Positions 1 through 6,206 of a stretch of 7,682 bases of DNA are shown in pieces. The notes under the pieces are model-generated. The model was given only the letters and a program-made list of their open reading frames with translations, searched no databases and was not told where the DNA came from. Each line of letters begins with the position of its first letter. The stretch's first letter is position 1. Both the position numbers and the translations under genes were made by a program. Origin of the DNA: Verrucomicrobiales bacterium (lineage in GTDB: Bacteria > Verrucomicrobiota > Verrucomicrobiia > Verrucomicrobiales > Verrucomicrobiaceae); assembly GCA_003453085.1 (NCBI GenBank), contig DMMK01000390.1:1-7682 (forward strand), written 5' to 3'.

Positions 1-56
1 GGATATTCCCTTGGTATGCCTGGCTGCGCAGTCGGCCCGGGAAGGGAAGTCTCAGA

Positions 57-515
57 ATGGGCTGGCTGTGGATGGGCCTACCGTGCTGGTTCATGATCGG
101 CTGGTGCCTGTGGCTAGTTTTCATGTTCACGATGCCTTCACTTCAACCGACGCTGTTTGAAAAAAGCACGGGCAGGAACTGGCCTGCCAACGCTCGTCTT
201 TTGGCGAGCGGGCACACGTTTTTTCTCGCCGACTCCAAGCACTTTTGGTTTTTCGAGAGTGAGCCTTCAGCCTTTGATCAATTCCTTCAGCGTGGGGACT
301 GGCCGCGCATCCATGAAGAGGATTTACAATGGGACATCGTCTCTCAAGGGTTCCCTTGGCGGCTTGTGCGTGTGGATGATTCCCCCAAGTGGCTGCCTGT
401 GGAATTCTGGTGCTGGGATGCCGCTAAAGAGGCAACTCAGGAGCCTTTTGGCCCCCTTTATCTGATCACGGATCAGGAACACCGTCGTTGGTGCGTCTGG
501 TATGATGGATTTTGA
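57..515 (+). CDS. Trp-rich membrane-anchored protein of unknown function, possibly 5'-partial
   Basis: I do not recognise this protein. From the ATG at 57 it has 152 residues. A hydrophobic segment at about 3-26 (LWMGLPCWFMIGWCLWLVFMF) is a probable single membrane anchor or uncleaved signal. The remaining ~125 residues are soluble, acidic and aromatic. Fifteen of 152 residues are Trp, several in paired aromatic contexts (FWF at 63-65, FWCW at 117-120, WCVWY at 145-149). A purine-rich GGGAAG lies about 9 bases before this ATG and could serve as ribosome binding site. The same frame has no stop back to base 3 and encodes residues such as FPWYAWLRSRPGKGS, including a basic stretch that would suit the cytoplasmic flank of the membrane segment, so the real start may lie outside the window. 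The next gene is convergent, 36 bp away, so the function is not hinted at by an operon partner here. Confidence 0.65.
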   Translation: MGWLWMGLPCWFMIGWCLWLVFMFTMPSLQPTLFEKSTGRNWPANARLLASGHTFFLADSKHFWFFESEPSAFDQFLQRGDWPRIHEEDLQWDIVSQGFPWRLVRVDDSPKWLPVEFWCWDAAKEATQEPFGPLYLITDQEHRRWCVWYDGF

Positions 516-551
516 CCAAACGCTGCTGCGGCGACCAAGTCGTTTCTCACC

Positions 552-1631
552 CTACGTCAGCACCTTGTAGATGACGTAAGATAGGGCGGAAGTGACGGGG
601 ATGGTCAGAACCCAGGCCCAGACGATGCGCTCGACGAGGCTCCAGCGGATGGAGTTCCAGCGTTTGGCTGCGCCCACACCCATGATGGAGGTGGTGATGG
701 AGTGGGTGGTGGAAACGGGCATGCCCATGAGACCTGTGACGACCAGGAGGGATGCGGCGGTGGTTTCAGCCGCGAAGCCGTGGACGGGCTTCATTTTGAC
801 CATCTTGTGACCGAGGGTCTTGATGATGCGCCAACCGCCTGCCCAGGTGCCTGCTGCCATGACCATAGCACAGGTAATTTTGACCCAGCTTGCGACTTCA
901 AATTTGGGGGTGTGGAGGAAGTTCAGAAAGCTAGGCACATTGTCCAAGGTACCCGCAGATGTCGCGGTGAAAAGAGTCAGAGCGATGATGCCCATGGTCT
1001 TTTGCGCATCGGCAAATCCATGGCCGAAACCCATGCCTGCGGCGGAGGCAATTTGGAGCTTGGCAAAGACGGTGTTGATGGTGTGAGGACGCCAGTTGCG
1101 GATGAGGGCGAAGAGCAGACCCATGACCAGGAAGCCCCCCACAAATCCCAGGATGGGGGAGGTGATCATGGGGATGATCACCTTGTGAAAAAGACCGTCC
1201 ATGGTCACCGCGCCTGTTTCGGCATTGACCTTGGCCTTGGACCAAATGAGCACATGCCAGTTTCCATTGGCTGAGGCCAGGGTGGCACCGCAGAGACCTC
1301 CGATGAGGGCGTGGCTGCTGCTGCTGGGAAGGCCGAAATACCAAGTGACCAGATTCCAGATGATGCCCCCGAGCATGGCGCAGAGGATGGTCATGGTGGT
1401 GACGTGCGCGATATCCACCAGCCCAGCGCCGATGGTCTTGGCGACGGCGGTTCCCCAAAACGCACCGATCAAGTTGGCCGTGGCTGCCAGGGCGAGAGCC
1501 TGGCGGGGCGTGAGCACCTTGGTGGAGACCACGGTGGCGATGGCATTGGCGGTGTCGTGAAAGCCGTTGATGTATTCAAAGGCCAGCACCACCAGCAGCA
1601 CCACCAGGAGCAGGATGAGAGCGGAAGTCAT
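552..1631 (-). CDS. pit: PiT-family inorganic phosphate permease
   Basis: Low-affinity phosphate transporter of the inner membrane, which in this family moves metal-phosphate coupled to H+ or Na+. The 359-residue protein shows the two inverted PiT repeats. The first has GFHDTANA at 23-30 and LPSSSSHALIGG at 101-112. The second has MGFGHGFADAQKTMGI at 200-215 and MPVSTTHSITTSIMGVG at 304-320. About ten hydrophobic segments cover most of the chain. It is shorter than E. coli PitA (~499 aa), as in the compact bacterial and archaeal versions that lack the large central loop. The ATG at 1631 lies 13 bp after the stop of the DUF47 gene, which marks a two-gene operon. No Shine-Dalgarno is visible (CCGCCCCCGC precedes the ATG), so translation may be coupled to the upstream gene. 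Family assignment is firm; ion coupling and affinity cannot be read from the sequence. Confidence 0.96.
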   Translation of the reverse strand: MTSALILLLVVLLVVLAFEYINGFHDTANAIATVVSTKVLTPRQALALAATANLIGAFWGTAVAKTIGAGLVDIAHVTTMTILCAMLGGIIWNLVTWYFGLPSSSSHALIGGLCGATLASANGNWHVLIWSKAKVNAETGAVTMDGLFHKVIIPMITSPILGFVGGFLVMGLLFALIRNWRPHTINTVFAKLQIASAAGMGFGHGFADAQKTMGIIALTLFTATSAGTLDNVPSFLNFLHTPKFEVASWVKITCAMVMAAGTWAGGWRIIKTLGHKMVKMKPVHGFAAETTAASLLVVTGLMGMPVSTTHSITTSIMGVGAAKRWNSIRWSLVERIVWAWVLTIPVTSALSYVIYKVLT

Positions 1632-1644
1632 GCGCGGGGGCGGA

Positions 1645-2274
1645 TCAGGAATACTTCAGCACGATGTGGGACACCACATTGCCGGCGTCGCGGCAGCGGT
1701 CGTACACCTTTTCCATGAGCTCATAGAGATCCTTGAGCATGATGGTCTGGATGGGGTCGCGGTGGCCGGCGTAGAGTTCCTTCAGGAGGCCCATCATGAG
1801 TTTGTCGGCCTCGCCTTCGATGTGCTGCAGCTTGGCGTTCATGTCCTTCACGCGCTCCAAATGCAGCTTTTTGCGCAGTTCTTTGACGATGTTCAGCACC
1901 GTGATGGTGGCTTCTTCCATCATCTGAAGGTGGCGGCTGAAATCCACATCCTGCAAACGCCCACCCGTGATGATGACGCGTTCGGCGATTTTCTCGACGG
2001 TCTTGGGGATCTTGTAGAGGACGTTGGAGAGGGCTTCGATGTCTTCGCGCTCCAGCTCGGTGACAAACGTGCGGCAGAGTTCTTCGTTGATCTGCTCGGT
2101 GATCTTTTTGTCTTTCCGGCGGGTGAGGATCAGCTCATCCAGGTTCTGGGTGGCGACGGGCTGGGTGAGGAGTTTCCCCAAGGCCTGGACGCTGTGCAGG
2201 GCCTCTGCGGCGCTGGCTTCCAGCAGGTCGTAGAAGATGTCGTTTTTGCCAAAAAGCTTCTGCAGGGAGATCAT
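1645..2274 (-). CDS. DUF47/PhoU-like accessory protein of the Pit transporter
   Basis: A 209-residue, mainly helical, charged cytoplasmic protein of the DUF47 (PhoU_div) family, distantly related to PhoU. Typical family features are the start LFGKNDIFYDLLE (7-19), the central TFVTELEREDIEALSNVLYKIPKTVEKI (69-96, counterpart of the usual 'tfitp.dreDi..L' motif), the IEGEAD segment at 152-157, and the C-terminal LYELMEKVYDRCRDAGNVV (183-201). In PhoU relatives such acidic and polar repeats bind metal clusters. Genes of this family commonly sit directly before pit and are called Pit accessory proteins; in Sinorhizobium the orfA-pit pair is co-transcribed and phosphate-regulated. Here pit follows after 13 bp on the same strand. 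The likely role, inferred from context, is modulation of Pit activity. The ATG at 2274 is preceded by CTCTACCC, without a Shine-Dalgarno. Length is usual for the family. Confidence 0.92.
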   Translation of the reverse strand: MISLQKLFGKNDIFYDLLEASAAEALHSVQALGKLLTQPVATQNLDELILTRRKDKKITEQINEELCRTFVTELEREDIEALSNVLYKIPKTVEKIAERVIITGGRLQDVDFSRHLQMMEEATITVLNIVKELRKKLHLERVKDMNAKLQHIEGEADKLMMGLLKELYAGHRDPIQTIMLKDLYELMEKVYDRCRDAGNVVSHIVLKYS

Positions 2275-2335
2275 GGGTAGAGTCGGGAGGCCGTTGCGAT
2301 GAACGGGTCTCTCAAGATTGAGCAGAGCCGATGGA

Positions 2336-2357
2336 ATGTGTCAAATCTGTAACACAT
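2336..2357. repeat. Inverted repeat ATGTGT-N10-ACACAT before the DUF47-pit operon
   Basis: Perfect 6-base arms (2336-2341 and 2352-2357) flank a 10-base AT-rich centre, CAAATCTGTA. The element lies 62 bp before the DUF47 start and just downstream of the promoter candidate at 2389-2417. It looks like a dimeric regulator site. The plus strand also reads AAATCTGTAAC (2343-2353), which resembles the spacer and second half of an enterobacterial Pho box; the first half does not match well. The minus strand contains TTGACA (2344-2339), but I find no good -10 at the right distance. Regulator unknown. Confidence 0.35.
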
Positions 2358-2388
2358 GGCAAATCAGCGATCCGTGTGCCGATCCTGT

Positions 2389-2417
2389 TTTATACGCATG
2401 AAAATCAGCACTCCCAA
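2389..2417 (-). promoter_or_regulatory. Candidate sigma-70 promoter for the DUF47-pit operon
   Basis: On the minus strand, TTGGGA (2417-2412) and TATAAA (2394-2389) are separated by exactly 17 bp. This matches the consensus at 4 of 6 and 5 of 6 positions. It starts 5 bp beyond the stop of the CNNM-type gene, so the phosphate genes would have their own promoter. A start near 2382 would give an untranslated leader of about 108 bases, containing the inverted repeat at 2336-2357. Directly around the predicted start the plus strand carries a direct repeat CGATCC-N6-CGATCC (2368-2385). Inferred from sequence only. Confidence 0.4.
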
Positions 2418-2421
2418 ACGA

Positions 2422-3732
2422 TCACAGCCGCTTTGCTGCGGGTGGGCAGATGCGCACTTTGTCAATGCGCTGGCGGTCCATGTCGGCGACCTCGATCTTG
2501 CGTCCCTGCCAGTCGAAGGATTCACCCTCGGCCGGGACGTGCCCCAGGATATGCATCACAAAACCAGCCACCGTGCGGTAGTCATCGTCATCAAAAGAGG
2601 CGGGGAGGGGGAGACCCGTGAGCTGGGCCGCCTCTTCCATTTCCATCTGCCCGTCCACCAGCCATGATCCGTCATCGAGCTGCCGCCCTCCGGGGGCATT
2701 GGGCGTGGGTTCATTGGGCATGGTGCCGAGGATGGCCTCCATCATGTCATTGAGGGTGATGAGGCCCTGCATAGCCCCGAATTCATCAATCACGAGGGCT
2801 TGGTGGCGGTTGTTTTTGCGGAACTGCTCAATGATCCGTGCGGCGGGCATGGATTCCGGTACAAAGAGCGGTGTGACGAGGAGGGATTGCAGATCACTGG
2901 CCGTGAGTTTTTCTCCTGCCTTCCAGAGGGCTTTCACAGAGATCATGCCTAGCACGTCATCGCGGGTGCCCTGATAGACGGGGAAATAAGAGTGGCCGCT
3001 TTCGATCATGCGCCGACGGTTTTCTTCAGGACTGTCGGCCAGATTGATCCAGACGATCTGCGGCTTTGGGGTCATCAGGTCGGCTGCGGTCAGTTCATCC
3101 AGTTCCAGCACGCTTTCCAGCATGTCTTTTTCGTGGCTTTTCAGGGCTCCTGTTCGGTGGCCTTGGATGATGGAGGCGCGCACTTCTTCCTCAGACATCA
3201 CTTCCTCCGCGCCCGGCTTGACGCCAAAAAGCCGCACGAGGGCATCACTGGAAAAATCCAGCAGGCGGACGATCGGCGAGGCGAGGGCCGAAAGGCGGGT
3301 CATGGGCCCTGCCAGCGCGGCTGCCCAGCGTTCGGGCGCATGGATAGCGAGGCGCTTGGGCAGCAGCTCCCCCACCACCACGCTGAGGAAGGTGATGATG
3401 GAGACGACGATGACCATGCTGATCGTGGGTGCCCACTGGCCCAGCCAGGGGATGGCGGTTAAAGCGGGCTCCAGCTCCCGTGCCAATCCTGCACCACTGG
3501 CCGCACCGGCGATGATGCCCACCAGGGTGATGCCCACCTGCACGGTGGAAAGAAAGATCCCCGGATCTGCCTGCAACTCCAGGGCCCGGACCGCGCTCTT
3601 TTGCCCTTCCTGTGCCATCATTTCCAGCCGCGTGCGTCGCGCAGAGATGAGAGCGGTCTCGGCCATGGCAAAGACGCCATTGAGCAGGAGCAGACCTAAA
3701 AGAATGAGAAGTTCGGTCAAAATACCAGACAT
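2422..3732 (-). CDS. CNNM/CBS/CorC-type membrane protein (HlyC/CorC family)
   Basis: A 436-residue inner-membrane protein of the CorC/YtfL/TlyC-like family, now linked to Mg2+ (or Co2+) export and Mg resistance. Domains in order: a CNNM (DUF21) transmembrane domain at about 1-190, with membrane helices near 5-23, 60-82, 102-122 and 137-158 and the family motifs NGVFAMAETALISARR (18-33) and GELLPKRLAI (121-130); a CBS pair at about 215-340, opening with ADLMTPKPQIVWI (217-229) and including HSYFPVYQG (247-255) and HQALVIDEFGAMQGLITLNDMME (310-332), the usual ATP-Mg sensing module; and a C-terminal CorC_HlyC (PCMH-like) domain at about 350-432, with DDDDYRTVAGFV (381-392). I chose the ATG at 3732 because MSGILTELLILLGLLLLNG begins just ahead of helix 1. 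A TTG at 3783 would add 17 residues and is less likely. No Shine-Dalgarno is seen. It is divergent from prs, whose product needs Mg2+; any functional link is speculation. Confidence 0.93.
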   Translation of the reverse strand: MSGILTELLILLGLLLLNGVFAMAETALISARRTRLEMMAQEGQKSAVRALELQADPGIFLSTVQVGITLVGIIAGAASGAGLARELEPALTAIPWLGQWAPTISMVIVVSIITFLSVVVGELLPKRLAIHAPERWAAALAGPMTRLSALASPIVRLLDFSSDALVRLFGVKPGAEEVMSEEEVRASIIQGHRTGALKSHEKDMLESVLELDELTAADLMTPKPQIVWINLADSPEENRRRMIESGHSYFPVYQGTRDDVLGMISVKALWKAGEKLTASDLQSLLVTPLFVPESMPAARIIEQFRKNNRHQALVIDEFGAMQGLITLNDMMEAILGTMPNEPTPNAPGGRQLDDGSWLVDGQMEMEEAAQLTGLPLPASFDDDDYRTVAGFVMHILGHVPAEGESFDWQGRKIEVADMDRQRIDKVRICPPAAKRL

Positions 3733-3876
3733 GGAGATAAGGATAGCTAGAGAGGCGGGAAGGGGATGCAAACGCAGAGGCAATCATGAATGCTTCCTCT
3801 ATGGAACCTGTCATTCGGACGCATGTACTTTTGAACGGCAGTTGATTTCCATGGCGAGCGCGTCTAGTTCCGCCCG

Positions 3877-4809
3877 ATGACGGACAACTTGAAGATTTTA
3901 AGTGGGTCAGCGCACCCCGAACTCGCGCGCCTGATTTGTGAAAATTTGGGCACCAAGCTTTGCGAGGCCACCCTCACCACCTTCCCAGATGGTGAAACCT
4001 TTGTGCAGATCCACGAAAACATTCGTGGCAGCGATCTCTTCATTGTCCAGCCTACTTGCCCGCCGACGAACCAGAACCTGATGGAACTGCTCATCATGGT
4101 GGATGCCGTGCGCCGTGCCAGCGCACACCGCATCACCGCTGTGCTGCCGTTTTTTGGCTATGCCCGTCAGGATCGCAAAGACCGCCCGCGTGTGCCCATC
4201 ACAGCGAAGCTGGTGGCCAACCTCCTAGTGGCCAGTGGTGTGAACCGCGTGCTGACGGTGGATCTCCACGCCGGTCAGATTCAGGGTTTCTTTGATATCC
4301 CGGTGGATCATCTCTATGCCGGGCCGGTGCTGATGAAAGCCATCAAAGAGCGCCAGATTGAGGACCTTGTGGTCGTCTCGCCCGATGTCGGCGGCATCAA
4401 AATGACTCATGCCTATGCCAAGGCCCTGAAGGCCCCGATGGCCATTGTGGCAAAAAATCGCGTGAGTGCCGAAGAAGTTGAGGCGCTCAACGTGATCGGC
4501 GATGTGAATGGTAAAAATGTGCTGCTGGTAGATGACCTCACGGAAACCGCCGGGACTTTGACGGCTGCCGCCGAGCTGCTGCTGAAGCACGGTGCCAAAG
4601 CCATCTACGCAGGTGTTTCCCACGCTGTGCTGGGGGAAAAAGGCCACAGCCGCATTTCCAAATCCCCGATTTTGGAGCTCTTTTCCACCAATTCCACCCC
4701 GCAGGCGCAGGGTGAAAAAGTGACGACTTTGGACATTGCCCCCCTGCTCGCGCAGGCCATCCGGCGCATTCACGACAACGAGTCCGTCACATCTCTCTTT
4801 GACATCTGA
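3877..4809 (+). CDS. prs: Ribose-phosphate pyrophosphokinase (PRPP synthetase)
   Basis: Transfers the pyrophosphate of ATP to ribose 5-phosphate to give PRPP, the precursor for purines, pyrimidines, NAD, His and Trp; cytosolic and Mg2+-dependent. At 310 residues it has the normal length for class I bacterial enzymes. Visible motifs are FPDGE (36-40), PFFGYARQDRKDR (91-103, ATP site), TVDLHAGQIQGFF (127-139, containing the conserved His131), VVSPDVGG (166-173), the catalytic flexible loop at K193-N194-R195, and the PRPP/ribose-phosphate loop VDDLTETAGT (218-227). Two points differ from the usual form: the loop reads KNR instead of KRR (the two residues shown to be essential in B. subtilis are kept), and the PRPP loop has TETAGT where most enzymes have IDTGGT or IDTAGT. 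The ATG at 3877 overlaps the stop of a nine-codon frame (ATGA). No Shine-Dalgarno is visible. It heads the prs-rplY-pth-rpsF cluster. Confidence 0.97.
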   Translation: MTDNLKILSGSAHPELARLICENLGTKLCEATLTTFPDGETFVQIHENIRGSDLFIVQPTCPPTNQNLMELLIMVDAVRRASAHRITAVLPFFGYARQDRKDRPRVPITAKLVANLLVASGVNRVLTVDLHAGQIQGFFDIPVDHLYAGPVLMKAIKERQIEDLVVVSPDVGGIKMTHAYAKALKAPMAIVAKNRVSAEEVEALNVIGDVNGKNVLLVDDLTETAGTLTAAAELLLKHGAKAIYAGVSHAVLGEKGHSRISKSPILELFSTNSTPQAQGEKVTTLDIAPLLAQAIRRIHDNESVTSLFDI

Positions 4810-4813
4810 AAAT

Positions 4814-4838
4814 GGCCGTGTATCCTCGCGGCCCTTTT
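4814..4838 (+). terminator. Hairpin with short T run between prs and rplY
   Basis: Four bases after the prs stop, GGCCGTG (4814-4820) pairs with CGCGGCC (4827-4833), leaving a six-base loop TATCCT; one pair is G-U. It is followed by CTTTTCC. The stem is GC-rich but the T run has only four bases, so it is more likely a partial terminator or attenuator, or an mRNA-stabilising 3' end, than a full stop. It would lower expression of rplY-pth-rpsF relative to prs unless a further promoter lies at 4839-4873; there TAACAT (4845-4850) resembles a -10, but no -35 fits. Confidence 0.45.
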
Positions 4839-4873
4839 CCCCTCTAACATACTGTTCAGAAGAACTCACGGAC

Positions 4874-5530
4874 ATGGCCAAAATCCTCGACATCATCGCA
4901 CAACCCCGCAGCAGTGAAGGCACTGCTGCCGTCAACCGCCTGCGCAAGGCCGGTTCCATCCCAGCGGTGGTCTATGGCCGCAAGACCCCTCCTGCCAATG
5001 TGCAGGTGGATGCCAAGACCTTCACGAAGCTTCTTGAAAGCAGCGCTTCTGACAACATCCTGGTGAGCCTGAAAATTGATTCTGCTGAGCAACTGGCCCT
5101 CGTCCAGGAAGTGCAGCATGACCACCTTCGCGGCGGCATCCTTCACGTGGACTTCCACGCGATCGCCATGGACGAAGAAATTCACGCTGAAGTTCCTCTG
5201 AACCTCACCGGCGAATCCCCAGGCGCCAAGGCTGGTGGCCTCATCGAAGCCATCCACCACAATCTCGAAGTGCGCTGCCTTCCGAAGGACCTTCCCGAAG
5301 GCATCGTGGTGGACATTTCTGACCTCCAGGTCGGCAAAGCCATCCACGTGGGCGACATCAAGCTTCCAGAAGGCGTCCGCGCCAAGCTGGCTGACGATGT
5401 GGTCGTCATCATGTGCGAAGAGCCAAAGGTGGAGCCTGAAGCTCCAGCCGCTGCTGCTCCTGCTGCCAAGGGCAAAGCCGCTCCAGCCGCCAAGGCCGCA
5501 GCTCCTGCTGCCAAAGCTGCCAAGAAGTAA
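4874..5530 (+). CDS. rplY: 50S ribosomal protein L25, long Ctc/TL5 form
   Basis: Binds 5S rRNA in the central protuberance of the large subunit. The 218-residue protein is the long two-domain form (Ctc of B. subtilis, TL5 of Thermus), unlike the ~94-aa E. coli L25. The N-terminal L25 domain (about 4-95) has GTAAVNRLRKAGSIPAVVYG (16-35) and the segment ending in HDHLRGGILHVDFHAI (82-97). The C-terminal TL5 beta domain (about 98-182) has VPLNLTGESPGAKAGG (107-122) and VDISDLQVGKAIHVGDIKLP (146-165). After residue 185 comes a low-complexity Ala/Pro/Lys tail of about 33 residues with repeated PAAK units, ending in AAKAAKK; this is probably disordered and basic and may touch RNA. The ATG at 4874 starts the standard MAKILDI N-terminus. 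Upstream AGAAG is too far away to be a good ribosome binding site. It lies between prs and pth, as in Bacillus. Confidence 0.96.
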   Translation: MAKILDIIAQPRSSEGTAAVNRLRKAGSIPAVVYGRKTPPANVQVDAKTFTKLLESSASDNILVSLKIDSAEQLALVQEVQHDHLRGGILHVDFHAIAMDEEIHAEVPLNLTGESPGAKAGGLIEAIHHNLEVRCLPKDLPEGIVVDISDLQVGKAIHVGDIKLPEGVRAKLADDVVVIMCEEPKVEPEAPAAAAPAAKGKAAPAAKAAAPAAKAAKK

Positions 5531-5539
5531 CCCCTGTCC

Positions 5540-5552
5540 GGAGTCTGACTCC
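5540..5552. repeat. Short perfect palindrome between rplY and pth
   Basis: GGAGTC-T-GACTCC lies 9 bp after the rplY stop and 11 bp before the pth start. In RNA it could form a 5-bp stem with a CTG triloop. No T run follows, so it is not a terminator. It might be an intercistronic processing site or may occlude initiation at pth, but a palindrome of this size can also arise by chance. Confidence 0.3.
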
Positions 5553-5563
5553 AGCCGCCTACG

Positions 5564-6184
5564 GTGCCCGGTGATGAAACAGTTCCCCGCGCCGCTGGCG
5601 GCCTGAAACCCAGGCTCATCATCGGACTCGGCAATCCCGGGATTGATTACCGCGACACTCGTCACAACATCGGCTTTATGGCGGTGGATGAGTTAGCGAG
5701 GCTCTCGGGAGTCTCCTTCACGGAGGAAAAACGCTGGCATGGTTGGGTGGCCAAAATTCCTGGTGCCCTCCTGCTGAAGCCTTCGACCTTCATGAATGAC
5801 AGCGGTCGCTGTGTGCAACTGGTGAGCCAGTTTTACAAAGTGCCCGTTCAAGAACTCCTTGTGATCTACGATGATGTGGATCTCCCGCTGGGCCGCATGA
5901 GAATGCGCCTGGCTGGCTCCGCCGGAGGTCACAATGGGCTCAAGTCAATGATCCGCTCCCTGGGGTCAGATGCCTTTCCTCGCTTGAAGTTAGGCATTGC
6001 GACTCCTTCGGGCCGCCCTGCTGGTGAACGTCTCGTGGGGCATGTGCTGGGAAAATTTCGTGAAGACGAGCGGACAGAACTCGCCATCATGATTCAGCGT
6101 GCTACAGATGCCGTCCGCCTTGCCTGCCAGTCCGGGCTGGAGACCGCGATGAACTATTTCAACCGCAAAGAAGAACAACCTTAA
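5564..6184 (+). CDS. pth: Peptidyl-tRNA hydrolase
   Basis: Cleaves the ester bond of peptidyl-tRNAs that drop off ribosomes, recycling tRNA; cytosolic, usually essential. The family signature is complete: IIGLGNPGIDYRDTRHNIGF (19-38) with Asn24 and catalytic His34, LLKPSTFMNDSG (70-81) with Met77 and Asn78, VIYDDVDLPLGRMRMR (100-115) with the catalytic-pair Asp103, and SAGGHNGLKSMI (119-130) with His123 and Asn124. The spacing between Asp103 and His123 equals that in E. coli Pth. At 206 residues it is slightly long because about 14 extra residues (MPGDETVPRAAGGL) precede the conserved start. The frame has a stop at 5546-5548, and the GTG at 5564 is the first conventional start after it; a CTG at 5603 would give a more typical N-terminus. 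There is no Shine-Dalgarno. It lies 33 bp after rplY and 22 bp before rpsF, in one probable transcript. Confidence 0.95.
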   Translation: MPGDETVPRAAGGLKPRLIIGLGNPGIDYRDTRHNIGFMAVDELARLSGVSFTEEKRWHGWVAKIPGALLLKPSTFMNDSGRCVQLVSQFYKVPVQELLVIYDDVDLPLGRMRMRLAGSAGGHNGLKSMIRSLGSDAFPRLKLGIATPSGRPAGERLVGHVLGKFREDERTELAIMIQRATDAVRLACQSGLETAMNYFNRKEEQP

Positions 6185-6206
6185 ACCTCAACAGAATACA
6201 CCACCG

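Noticed and set aside
531..548. Small hairpin CGAC-CAA-GTCG followed by TTTCTC after the first gene
   Set aside because: The stem has only four pairs and the T run is interrupted; too weak to call a terminator for either convergent gene.
702..1274. Plus-strand frame of 190 codons opposite pit
   Set aside because: Gly/His/Asp-rich shadow of the transporter frame; no start signal and no domain.
1567..2280. Long plus-strand frame of 237 codons
   Set aside because: It lies antisense over the DUF47 gene and the start of pit, whose protein families are clear; the composition (rich in Val, His, Asp, Gly) is typical of a mirrored frame.
2316..2344. TTGACA on the minus strand as a -35 box for DUF47-pit
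   Set aside because: At 16-18 bp spacing the possible -10 boxes (TCAATC, CAATCT) match poorly; the pair at 2389-2417 is clearly better.
3008..3880. Plus-strand frame of 290 codons opposite the CNNM gene
   Set aside because: Ser/Arg/Met-rich translation without domains, antisense to a well-supported membrane protein. Only its last nine codons next to prs were kept, as a finding.
4225..5665. Two long minus-strand frames opposite prs, rplY and pth (244 and 269 codons)
   Set aside because: Both are antisense to strongly conserved genes and show no recognisable motif; such shadows are expected at this GC content.
6185..6206. Possible S6:S18 autoregulatory leader before rpsF
   Set aside because: Only 22 bases separate pth and rpsF; no hairpin with the conserved bulged motif can be drawn, and rpsR is not adjacent.
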